From Dehalococcoidia bacterium UBA2160 (GTDB lineage: Bacteria > Chloroflexota > Dehalococcoidia > Lucifugimonadales > UBA1123), in NCBI GenBank assembly GCA_002328865.1, contig DCWO01000070.1, positions 32,816-45,821 of the forward strand: a stretch of DNA of 13,006 nucleotides, in the 5' to 3' direction. Both the position numbers and the translations under genes were made by a program. Below the pieces are notes generated by a model, which was not told the DNA's origin, did no database searches, and worked only from the letters and a program-made list of their open reading frames with translations. Below, in pieces: positions 7,301 through 12,950 of the stretch. Position 1 is the stretch's first letter, and each line of letters begins with the position of its first letter.

Positions 7301-9505
7301 TGGGTTCGAGCTTCGGAAAACCGCCAAACCGGCCTTCTCGACATAGCTGGGGTGTACTTTCTTGACCGCCTCCATGCGCTTGTGGACCGCCTTGACGTTT
7401 TCGATGTCGTCCGCGGCGCCCTTGTCGCACGTGGCGATGATGAAGCGTTTGCTCACGCCCTCGCGCGTCTTCGTGTCCACGAAAGTCCGAAGGCACTTGT
7501 TCTTGCAGAGGCTGCACCGCGTGGACTCGTCTCGGGTCGCGGTGAACTCAAGGGTCTCGGCGGCTGCCATGCCAATAAACGTGGTCTCCTGGTCCGCGAC
7601 GACCCGCGCAGCTTCAAACGCAGCCCCGATGGCGCCGCTCTCTCCCGGGAACTCGTGCACTCGGACGTTGCTTTCGGGGACCTTGGATTTGATGAAGTCG
7701 TATTGGGCTTTGACGGCGGCAAGGTTGTGCTGAGTGCCGCCCTGGAGCACGAAGTTCGTGCCAAGCCTGCCGAGATTGGGCTCCGACACCACGTACAGCC
7801 AGATGTTCTTGGGCAGGACCTTGGCGAGTCCCGCCATGATCTCTTTCTCTTGCCAGCCCTGCTGCTGGAAATTGACGATGTCCGTTTCCATGAACACCGC
7901 GCAGCCGTACCCGAACACAGGGACCTGCTCCGCCTCGAACGCCATGTCGGCGTATTCCTCGACCTCATAGCCGAATCTCGCGGCGGTGCTCTGCAGGAAG
8001 TAGCCGTTGCCGGCGGAGCACTGGGTGTTGAGCTTGAAGTCCTTGACCTGCCCGTCCTTCAGCACGATGACCTTGATGTCCTGACCGCCAACGTCAACGA
8101 TAACGTCAACGTCTTTGTGGTAGTGCAGGGCGGACTGCGTATGCGCAACTGTTTCGACGAGCGCCACATCGGCTTCAAGCGCCTGCGCAAGCAGATCCTT
8201 GGCGTAACCGGTCGTTCCGACGCCCTTGACTTCGAGCGTGGCGCCCTGGCTTTCCACGTGCTCTCTGAGCTGCTTCAGCAGATCCTGCGTGTCCAGAAGA
8301 GGGTTGCCTTTCGACAGTTGGTAGGCTTTGGCCAGCAGGGTCCCGGCCTCGTCCACGAGCACGGCCTTGGTGGAGGTCGAGCCGCCGTCGATCCCGATGA
8401 ACGCTTCCACGGTCTGGCCCGGCGAGAAGGTCGCCGCCAGCCATGGCTTCTTGGTGAATCGCTCCTTGAAGTCCGCGAGCTCTTGCGGCGTTTGCCACAG
8501 TCCCACGTCGCCCGACGCCTCCCGCATCTTCGACCGTCCGACCTCGATGAAGTCGTTCAGCGCGTCCGTGCCGGAGTACAGCCCCACGTCAGGCTCTTCG
8601 CTTTTGCCGTAGATGGCCGCCCCGATCGCACCGTAGTATTCGGCGTTCTCCGGTACAAACACCAGGTCTCTGGGATCGACGCCTTCGGGGATGTAAACTC
8701 TCCGCTCTTCCCAGATTTTGGGGATGTTTTCCTTCCAGCAGTCCCTCAAACTAGGGATGAACGTGTTGGGACCGCCGAGGAGCAGGACGGTGGGACGGAG
8801 CGTGTTCCCTCTGGTCAACACGCTGAGGTTCTGTTGGACGATGGCCTCGAAAAGGGAAGCCATCAACTGATCGGGCATCACGCCCTGCTTCTGCAGACCG
8901 TTGATGTCGGTCTCGGCGAAGACGCCGCATTTACCCGCCACCGGGTGGATCTCGACGCCGCCAAAGGTCAGCGATGCAAGATCGTCGCTGCTGAGCCGGA
9001 GCTTGCCGCTGATCTTGTCGATTACGGCGCCCGTTCCGCCAGCGCATTTGTCGTTCATACTCGGCACTTTTCGCTTTGTGCCGGTTTCGGGATCGGTGAA
9101 CCAGATGATGATCTTGGCGTCCTGGCCGCCGAGCTCGATCACGGACCCGACATCCGGGTATAGCTGCTCGGCCGCGAGTGAAACGGCGTTGACCTCTTGG
9201 ATGAATTTGGCGCCGACGAACCGCGCGAGGAGGTTTCCGCCGCCGCCGGTTATGAATATGCGGAACTTGCCGCTGGACCGGGGAAACTCGCCCTCGATTT
9301 CCTGCAAGAACTCAAGGACTTTTTGGGCCTGCCTCGTGTGGTGCCGCTCGTAGCGCCTCCACAAGATCTCATTCGTCAGAGGATCGACGACCACGGCTTT
9401 TACAGTCGTCGAGCCGACGTCGAGACCTATCATCAAGTTGTCGCCAGGCGTGCTGAGTCCAGGGGCCGAAACTTGGTCCCCCGTCTCGTGCGCCGTCTTG
9501 ACCAT
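4304..9505 (-). CDS. Giant acyl-CoA dehydratase activase-like protein, upstream twin (complete, about 1733 aa)
   Basis: Probable cytoplasmic ATP-dependent electron activator of the BadF/HgdC class, fused to dehydratase-like modules. Residues count from ATG 9505. ATPase 1 spans about 25-310: GLDVGST 27-33, ELGGQDAK 124-131, NDKCAGGTG Cys154, GKCGVFAETDI Cys193, GGP 244. ATPase 2 spans about 369-640: GIDGGSTSTK, DVGGQDIK 471-478, QCSAGNG Cys496, YGCAVFMETDI Cys535, GGTQHN 589-594. CSLCKNKC follows (Cys664/667/671). The DUF2229-like domain spans about 782-1023 (DQCFPSK Cys836, GRPYHNDPGLNHE 982-994), then SFKCGQD Cys1076, a charged helix 1121-1151 and a Gly/Asn/Pro linker 1176-1229. The COG3581-like half spans about 1269-1673 (YCNRGQCNPTYY, AGSCGPCRFG, FGCMPST). 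An in-frame ATG at 9526 would add 7 residues but has no ribosome site; ATG 9505 has GAGAGGTG. Family members with this multi-module layout are usually nearer 1400 residues as I recall, so this is long. Substrate and partner are unknown, and no separate dehydratase subunit genes lie next to it. Confidence 0.93.
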   Translation of the reverse strand: MVKTAHETGDQVSAPGLSTPGDNLMIGLDVGSTTVKAVVVDPLTNEILWRRYERHHTRQAQKVLEFLQEIEGEFPRSSGKFRIFITGGGGNLLARFVGAKFIQEVNAVSLAAEQLYPDVGSVIELGGQDAKIIIWFTDPETGTKRKVPSMNDKCAGGTGAVIDKISGKLRLSSDDLASLTFGGVEIHPVAGKCGVFAETDINGLQKQGVMPDQLMASLFEAIVQQNLSVLTRGNTLRPTVLLLGGPNTFIPSLRDCWKENIPKIWEERRVYIPEGVDPRDLVFVPENAEYYGAIGAAIYGKSEEPDVGLYSGTDALNDFIEVGRSKMREASGDVGLWQTPQELADFKERFTKKPWLAATFSPGQTVEAFIGIDGGSTSTKAVLVDEAGTLLAKAYQLSKGNPLLDTQDLLKQLREHVESQGATLEVKGVGTTGYAKDLLAQALEADVALVETVAHTQSALHYHKDVDVIVDVGGQDIKVIVLKDGQVKDFKLNTQCSAGNGYFLQSTAARFGYEVEEYADMAFEAEQVPVFGYGCAVFMETDIVNFQQQGWQEKEIMAGLAKVLPKNIWLYVVSEPNLGRLGTNFVLQGGTQHNLAAVKAQYDFIKSKVPESNVRVHEFPGESGAIGAAFEAARVVADQETTFIGMAAAETLEFTATRDESTRCSLCKNKCLRTFVDTKTREGVSKRFIIATCDKGAADDIENVKAVHKRMEAVKKVHPSYVEKAGLAVFRSSNPPKVSTLNDEPTEATATRGGTLAFLKRNQQGDPADGRLPEILELRQNVKIGMPRVLNMYAMSPLFAAYLQALGIDFRNIIYSDYTDPQMWYRGSRRGSIDQCFPSKVAIAHVHNLVFDKKRKPDLIFFPIIQKLPPEIYDGVDSDACPVVSITPDVTRAAFTKEGDAFAERDISFVAPSLDMANRPLFELQMFECFRDILRITSEESREAMEIAFQAWEKTWKTLRTESRKTLDKLEEDGKVGVVMLGRPYHNDPGLNHEIAVEIQRKGYPIFNLDSLPQDEDILDRLFGDEVRAGVINHPLDIADAWKNSYSENSSKKVWAAKYVARHPNLVAIDLSSFKCGQDAPMYGVVENIIEASHTPFFSFHDIDENKPVGSIKIRVETIDYSLKRYQEELQRRKQSEDNLQRLMERYETQVMAGHDEAAVAGVALAFAESETVVEQDTLGAGRDKSAPSPIAASLPGANGNGWRPVGGPNGSANGNGHAVGPNATNGSDVESKIREYETRLREASGLIRKTVKHFAKPFERPWTKDQIETTTILFGGLSMAHEDLLTDSLVKLGFKSRAMPIPDNDALQVGKEYCNRGQCNPTYYTVGNLVKYLKELRDQGEENIEDRYVFVTAGSCGPCRFGMYEAEYRQVLRDAGFGEFRVLLFQQNGGIDTSSDDAMEISVPVALAFLRALVLGDMVNELGYKIRPYEVHEGQTDLAMEQAKRVLGEALREGRSIVRALRKVRKLFESIEADYTRVKPKVKIIGEFWDQTTEGDGNYNMFRWLESEGAEVLVEPVGTWVDYKIWIAKHHAEEALRVDKTKKSFIRKLKAAQVAFRLYHNLYRWGLGFRIDPLPNQQKIADYASDYYNTYIGGGEGHLEVGKNVLVNEEEHAHMVLSLKPFGCMPSTMSDGVQSRVVADYKDAIYVPIETSGDGELIAKSRVQMKLYEAKMRARQEFAEVLEANEVTLEKVKGYVAENPEHSSAMQMPPQHHKIGTAANFVTKIAKDAVVR

Positions 9506-9509
9506 CGGA

Positions 9510-9517
9510 CACCTCTC
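9510..9517 (-). promoter_or_regulatory. Ribosome binding site deciding ATG 9505
   Basis: On the minus strand GAGAGGTG lies just before ATG 9505, with GAGAGG 6 bases from the start codon. The earlier in-frame ATG at 9526 has no purine-rich site in front of it. The twin's N-terminus also aligns from ATG 9505 onward, so the longer start is unlikely. Confidence 0.7.
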
Positions 9518-9534
9518 GCGGGTCATTTGAGCCG

Positions 9535-9562
9535 ATCGCGCTGTAGTCTACGCTATCGCGCT
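9535..9562. repeat. Direct repeat ATCGCGCT x2 at 20-base period around a dyad
   Basis: ATCGCGCT occurs at 9535-9542 and again at 9555-9562, start to start 20 bases (about two helical turns). Between them is the 9-base dyad GTAGTCTAC (9543-9551). The set surrounds the proposed -10 box of the upstream twin, so it could be an operator. Chance occurrence is possible. Confidence 0.4.
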
Positions 9563-9573
9563 TGACTGAACAA
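9545..9573 (-). promoter_or_regulatory. Candidate promoter of the upstream twin
   Basis: On the minus strand TTGTTC, a 17-base spacer and TAGACT end 39 bases before ATG 9505. The hexamers match the sigma-70 consensus only partly. The same spacing and near-identical hexamers (TTGTGC, TACACT) stand at the equivalent place before the downstream twin. The -10 box lies inside the dyad GTAG-T-CTAC and between two ATCGCGCT repeats. Confidence 0.42.
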
Positions 9574-9752
9574 GGTGAACGTGTATCAACGCCTACGCAA
9601 TTTAGTCTATTGGCGAACTTGGACCGTGCCCAGCGACCCTGGTCGTTGCCCTGATTGAGAGCTACGTGGGCAAGGACGGAGCTTCGCGATCCAAGATGTC
9701 AGACTCGAAGCACACTTGTTCTGCGAAACCTAGAAATGGCGCCAGAAACGCC

Positions 9753-9782
9753 TTGACACGAACAAATGTTCCCTCATATGAT
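9753..9782 (+). promoter_or_regulatory. Strong sigma-70-type promoter of the VOC gene
   Basis: TTGACA (9753-9758, 6 of 6 consensus) and TATGAT (9777-9782, 5 of 6) are separated by 18 bases. Transcription would start near 9789, giving a leader of about 55 bases before ATG 9845. It is the best consensus promoter I found in the window, and a dyad operator candidate fills its spacer. Confidence 0.75.
9759..9772 (+). promoter_or_regulatory. LexA-box-like operator in the promoter spacer
   Basis: The 14 bases CGAACAAATGTTCC match the Bacillus subtilis LexA (DinR) box consensus CGAACRNRYGTTYC at every position. They lie immediately after the -35 hexamer and within the spacer, where a bound repressor would block RNA polymerase. 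The match is seen. That LexA binds it, and that the VOC gene is damage-inducible, is inference. Confidence 0.6.
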
Positions 9783-9844
9783 TATCGTGGTTCTGGTGAA
9801 GGTCGGCTTGCGGCCGGCGCCGAGATTACGAGGAGCAATCGAGT

Positions 9845-10207
9845 ATGGGACAGCCGGTGGTTCATTGGGAGATAGCCGGGAGAGACACCGACAATCTACA
9901 GGCGTTTTACCGTCAACTCTTCGATTGGAAGATCACCGTCATTGAGGCCATGGACTACGGAGTCGTCGAGACGGGCGGGGAGGGTGGAATCGACGGCGGC
10001 ATCTTCAGTTCACCGGACGGCTCGCCTCCTCACGTCACCTTCTACGTCGAAGTGGACAACCTGGGCGATTACCTGGCCAAGGCCAACAAACTCGGCGCAC
10101 GCACATCGATGCCGCCTACCCCGATCCCCGGCATAGGCGAGGCGGCGATGTTCACCGACCCGGAGGGCAACACGATAGGATTGTTCACCGGACAAAACCA
10201 CAGTTAG
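9845..10207 (+). CDS. VOC superfamily protein (glyoxalase / bleomycin-resistance / dioxygenase fold)
   Basis: A 120-residue single-domain VOC protein, the usual length for stand-alone members. Seen: an N-terminal strand VVHWEI with His7, then FYRQLFDWKI, typical of the first beta-alpha-beta unit. The second half has PPHVTFYVEVDNL with His63, then an LGA turn, IPGIGEAAMFTDPEGN with Glu107, and IGLF. His7, His63 and Glu107 are plausible metal ligands for this fold, but the family covers many activities (isomerases, dioxygenases, drug-binding proteins) and the sequence does not settle which one applies. AGGAG lies 9 bases before ATG 9845. No signal peptide or membrane segment is seen, so it is cytoplasmic. 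It is the first gene after the promoter with the LexA-box-like site and is followed after 100 bases by the SRPBCC gene in the same direction. Confidence 0.88.
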   Translation: MGQPVVHWEIAGRDTDNLQAFYRQLFDWKITVIEAMDYGVVETGGEGGIDGGIFSSPDGSPPHVTFYVEVDNLGDYLAKANKLGARTSMPPTPIPGIGEAAMFTDPEGNTIGLFTGQNHS

Positions 10208-10230
10208 CCCGGGACGAGGGGCCAAGTCAA

Positions 10231-10280
10231 CTCCTCCCCCCGCAGTCTATCCCTCTTCGGGGGAGCGGAGAGGGATAGAC
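10231..10280 (+). repeat. Hairpin region with two competing foldings between VOC and SRPBCC genes
   Basis: Stem B: GTCTATCCCTCT (10245-10256) and its exact complement AGAGGGATAGAC (10269-10280), loop 12. Stem A: CTCCTCCCCC (10231-10240) with GGGGGAGCGGAG (10259-10270), 10 pairs with a 2-base bulge. The left arm of B lies in the loop of A and the right arms overlap, so only one can form. No T run follows. It could be a weak terminator, a processing hairpin or a dispersed genome repeat. Confidence 0.6.
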
Positions 10281-10307
10281 GTTTGCGTTCGACAAACGGA
10301 GGCCGCG

Positions 10308-10763
10308 ATGAAGGCGTCGGCGACAGTCAACATTCATCGACCCATAGCCGAGGTATTCGAATTTCTCGCAGACGTGGAAAACCTCGACGCCTGGATGAAC
10401 GGAGTATCTGAGCCACAAATGACCTCGCCGGATGGACCCGAAGCCGGAGCGACGTTCTCAAGCGTCTACACGTACGTTGGCCGATCCCATACGCTTGCGT
10501 ATGAGTTCGCTGTATTCGAACCGCCCACAAAGCTGCTCTGGCGCACGACCTCGGGTCCGTTCCCGTACGAGTCCGAGATGACCTTGGAGCCCACCGAGGA
10601 AGGCGCCCGGGTCGCCAACTCCGTCGATGCGGGTCCAACCGGCTTCGTATCGGCGATCTGGTTCGCCTTGTTCGCGCCATTGTTGCGGCCGTCGATGGGC
10701 CGTCAACTCCGGCGAGAGCTCATGACGCTAAAGGATCTGTTGGAAACCGAAGGGGAGTTATGA
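10308..10763 (+). CDS. SRPBCC family protein (polyketide cyclase / START-like fold)
   Basis: A 151-residue protein with the pattern of SRPBCC proteins (Polyketide_cyc2 type). It opens with SATVNIHRPIAEVFEFLADVEN (first strand and helix 1; the phrase 'adve N' is a family hallmark), then W29. Mid-protein strands follow (ATFSSVYTY, LAYEFAVFEPPTKLLWRT). The C-terminal helix runs roughly 112-147, with a hydrophobic front (FVSAIWFALFAPLLRP) and LKDLLE at its end. This fold binds a hydrophobic ligand in a deep pocket; the ligand is unknown. The hydrophobic stretch is part of the pocket-closing helix and probably not a membrane anchor. GGAGG lies 5 bases before ATG 10308. It may be co-transcribed with the VOC gene, though the hairpin at 10231-10280 lies between them. 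The downstream gene is convergent. Confidence 0.85.
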   Translation: MKASATVNIHRPIAEVFEFLADVENLDAWMNGVSEPQMTSPDGPEAGATFSSVYTYVGRSHTLAYEFAVFEPPTKLLWRTTSGPFPYESEMTLEPTEEGARVANSVDAGPTGFVSAIWFALFAPLLRPSMGRQLRRELMTLKDLLETEGEL

Positions 10764-10835
10764 TGGGGCTTTTCATTGGGAGAACAACCGCCCAACTTCA
10801 GTTCGTTGATTAAGGGAACCCTACGGGCGGCGTGA

Positions 10836-11186
10836 TCACTCTGACTCGGCGTATATCCGCCACTCGGCAATCAACCCATCACGGACTTCGGCAGCCCAAA
10901 CAATGGTCTCGTTCGCTTCGACCTGTGGCGACACGTGCGAGCCCGTCGTTTGGCCGATGATCGCGACACCGTTCCCGCTCAGCAATATTCCGTGCACGTG
11001 GATTCGGTACTCTGGAAACTGCGCCAGATAGCCGGCCATGAAGCTCTTGTCCCGGCGGTGAACATTGCCGGAGGCGTCGATGAACACGATGTCATCCGAC
11101 AGCAGAGACGCGATGCCCGCGAGGTTTCCACCGTTCACATGATCGACAAACGCTCGCACGATCGCTTCTGGCGATTGATCGTCCAC
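10836..11186 (-). CDS. NTF2-like / SnoaL-like small protein
   Basis: A 116-residue protein with the layout of the SnoaL/NTF2-like fold. It has an N-terminal helix (SPEAIVRAFVDHVNGGNLAGIASLLSD split over residues 5-31), then DDIVFIDASGNVHR, a helix FMAGYLAQFPEYR, and C-terminal strands ending in WAAEVRDGLIAEWRIYAE. Such proteins are ketosteroid-isomerase-like small-molecule binders or enzymes; no specific catalytic pair can be assigned here. The start is GTG 11186 with AGAGG 7 bases upstream; the next in-frame ATG is only at residue 50 and would destroy the fold. It begins 19 bases after the stop of the gamma-glutamyltransferase-family gene on the same strand, so an operon is likely. It converges on the SRPBCC gene with 72 bases between. 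Confidence 0.82.
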   Translation of the reverse strand: MDDQSPEAIVRAFVDHVNGGNLAGIASLLSDDIVFIDASGNVHRRDKSFMAGYLAQFPEYRIHVHGILLSGNGVAIIGQTTGSHVSPQVEANETIVWAAEVRDGLIAEWRIYAESE

Positions 11187-11205
11187 ATTCCCGCCTCTGC
11201 ACTCG

Positions 11206-12798
11206 CTACCAGCCTACCGCGGCGCCGTCGGCTCTCGGCTCGCTGGCGCCGGTGAGCGCTCCCGATTCAGAGTCCCGACGGATGATCTGACCGCTGCCGA
11301 AAAAGCCCTGATGGGGCGTGCGGTTCAGGGCTGGATGGCCTTTCGATTTCAGGCCGTTCACGATACTCGGGTTCGCGATGTCCTCGACGTACACCCCGTC
11401 GCCCAGTCGGACGCTGAACCGTGGCGCGTCAAGCGCCTCTTGCGGGCTGAGCCCATGGTCGATCATGTTCACGAGCACCTGCAGGTGACCCTGGGCTTGT
11501 TGCATCGCGCCCATGACTCCGTAGACCATCTCAAATTCGCCGTCTTGTGTCACCAACCCCGGTATCAGCGTGTGGAACGGCCGCTTGTTGGGGGCCAGCG
11601 CATTCGCGTGGTTCGGATCCAACGAGAACGACGCGCCCCTATTGTGGAGCGCGATGCCCGTGCCGGGGACCACCAATCCGGAGCCGAAACCCATGAACAG
11701 GCTGTTGATGAAAGAGCAAGCGTTGCCGTCCCCGTCGACGCAGTTCAGGTACACCGTGTCCGGATGCGCCGGCACGAGTCCGGGCCCGACCTCGGCGATC
11801 GCTAGGTCCGCACGGATCTCGGCTCGTCGCGACCCGGCGTAGCGATTCGACAGCAGCGACGATACGGCGACGGACATGTGGTCCGGATCGGTGACATGGT
11901 GCAGGCCGTCGGCAAAGGCCAGGCGGATGCACTCGATCAGATGGTGATACGCGTCGACACTCTGAAACCCCATTGCGTTCAGGTCGAACCCCTCGGCCAA
12001 ATTCAGGGCCATGAGTGTGTTGACGCCTTGGCTCGGCGGAGGGCACTGCCACACGGTGTGGCCACGATACGTCGTACTGATGGGCTCGACCCACTCGGCG
12101 GTGTGCGCCGCGAAATCGTCCGAGGTGAGCCATCCGCCTTGGCTCTGAACGAACGCAGCGATCCGCTCGGCGATGTCTCCGCGGTAGAACGCGTCGGCGC
12201 CGCCTTCCGCGACCGCTCGGAACGTGTTGGCGAGCTCGGGCATACGCATGATCTCGCCGGTCTTGGGGGCTCGGCCGCCGATCAGGAGCTCACCGCCGGC
12301 AGGGCCCACGCCGAGCCTGGCGCCGCTTGTCTCCCACGCTCCGCTGATTACCTCGGAGACAGGGAATCCGTCCTCTGCGTAGGCAATCGCCGGCTTGAGG
12401 ACGTCTGCAAGTGACATTCGTCCATGTGCGTCGAGGATCGCCTCCCATCCGCTGACCGCTCCCGGGACGTTTACGGAGTACGGGCTCTGATCCGGGATGG
12501 CGCCGAGACCTTGCGAAACCAATTCGTCGAGCGACGCGTTGGCCGACGACCTGCCGCTCGCGTTGAGGGCGCGCACGCGCTTTTCGGAGTCCATCCATAC
12601 CAGAGCAAACACGTCGCCGCCGATCCCGGTGGACATCGGTTCCACGACGTTGAGCGCCGCCGCCGTGGCGACCGCGGCGTCAACAGCGTTGCCGCCTTCC
12701 ATCAGGATCCGGAGGCCCGCCATCGCCGCGAGCGGCTGGGTCGTGGCAACCATCCCGTTCCGCGCCGACATGTTGGAGCGCCTGGAGTTGAACTTCAT
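11206..12798 (-). CDS. Gamma-glutamyltransferase family Ntn hydrolase (530 aa proenzyme)
   Basis: Residues count from ATG 12798. Family hallmarks seen: GGNAVDAAVATAAALNVVEP (35-54), STGIGGDVF (56-64), ALNASGRSS with Arg83, PPPSQG (253-258), and DTVYLNCVDGDGNA with Thr348, the position of the self-cleavage and catalytic Thr. Further along are PNKRPFHTLIPG (403-414) and EALDAPRF. Family knowledge: the proenzyme cuts itself before this Thr, giving here subunits of about 347 and 183 residues. The classic glutathione enzyme has TTH at the Thr and a Gly-Gly oxyanion pair; here the Thr is followed by Val-Tyr and the pair reads Gly430-Ala431. The lid loop of E. coli Ggt also seems absent. The substrate may therefore be an amide or acyl compound other than glutathione, as in HpxW- or YwrD-like relatives. 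There is no signal peptide, so it is probably cytoplasmic. ATG 12798 has GGAAGGA 6 bases upstream; a TTG at 12855 would extend it by 19 residues through a hairpin and is less likely. Confidence 0.92.
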   Translation of the reverse strand: MKFNSRRSNMSARNGMVATTQPLAAMAGLRILMEGGNAVDAAVATAAALNVVEPMSTGIGGDVFALVWMDSEKRVRALNASGRSSANASLDELVSQGLGAIPDQSPYSVNVPGAVSGWEAILDAHGRMSLADVLKPAIAYAEDGFPVSEVISGAWETSGARLGVGPAGGELLIGGRAPKTGEIMRMPELANTFRAVAEGGADAFYRGDIAERIAAFVQSQGGWLTSDDFAAHTAEWVEPISTTYRGHTVWQCPPPSQGVNTLMALNLAEGFDLNAMGFQSVDAYHHLIECIRLAFADGLHHVTDPDHMSVAVSSLLSNRYAGSRRAEIRADLAIAEVGPGLVPAHPDTVYLNCVDGDGNACSFINSLFMGFGSGLVVPGTGIALHNRGASFSLDPNHANALAPNKRPFHTLIPGLVTQDGEFEMVYGVMGAMQQAQGHLQVLVNMIDHGLSPQEALDAPRFSVRLGDGVYVEDIANPSIVNGLKSKGHPALNRTPHQGFFGSGQIIRRDSESGALTGASEPRADGAAVGW

Positions 12799-12804
12799 AC
12801 GATA

Positions 12805-12811
12805 TCCTTCC
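12805..12811 (-). promoter_or_regulatory. Ribosome binding site deciding ATG 12798
   Basis: On the minus strand GGAAGGA stands 6 bases before ATG 12798. The in-frame TTG 12855 has GGAGGG only one or two bases away, too close, and its extra residues overlap an inverted repeat. Confidence 0.7.
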
Positions 12812-12831
12812 GACAGCGCAACAAACGCTCG

Positions 12832-12950
12832 AAAACCCGTAGGGGCGGGTTTCAAACCCTCCTGTCGTGTTGCCGTGCGAGACCGTTCGAATCAGGTGAA
12901 CCGCATTGCGGGTGGTATTGTATCTGGCCGAAATCCTCGGGAGGGTTTGA
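12832..12950 (-). repeat. Alternating complementary segments in the leader of the transferase gene
   Basis: Plus-strand arms: AAACCCG (12833-12839), CGGGTTT (12846-12852), TCAAACCCTCC (12852-12862) and GGAGGGTTTGA (12940-12950). The first two form a 7-bp hairpin, the middle two form the dyad GGGTTT-C-AAACCC, and the outer two pair perfectly over 11 bp with 77 bases between. This gives competing foldings in any transcript that spans them. The rest of 12863-13006 shows no gene; TACAAT on the minus strand (12917-12922) is an isolated -10-like hexamer without a good -35. Confidence 0.5.

Larger units (their letters stand above)
9506..9844. other. Divergent intergenic region between the upstream twin and the VOC gene
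   Basis: These 339 bases hold no convincing gene. They contain the weak minus-strand promoter candidate and repeat near 9535-9573, a second weak plus-strand pair TTGACT-N16-TATCAA (9562-9589), and the strong plus-strand promoter at 9753-9782. Nothing recognisable is seen between about 9610 and 9750. Confidence 0.6.

Noticed and set aside
7217..9163. 648-codon plus-strand open frame antisense to the upstream twin
   Set aside because: It lies wholly opposite a frame with unmistakable ATPase motifs. Its translation is Asp/Val/Leu/His-rich without any family motif, a usual result of GC-biased third positions in the sense gene.
9562..9589. Plus-strand TTGACT-N16-TATCAA as promoter of the VOC gene
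   Set aside because: Weaker match and about 250 bases from the start codon; the TTGACA-N18-TATGAT promoter at 9753-9782 is far better placed.
10760..10813. 17-codon open frame overlapping the stop of the SRPBCC gene (ATGATGGGG start)
   Set aside because: The purine-rich site is too close to the ATG, the peptide has no notable feature, and such overlaps arise often by chance.
10788..10830. CCGCCC / GGGCGG pair in the convergent gap as a terminator
   Set aside because: Only 6 pairs with a loop of about 31 bases and no T run on either strand.
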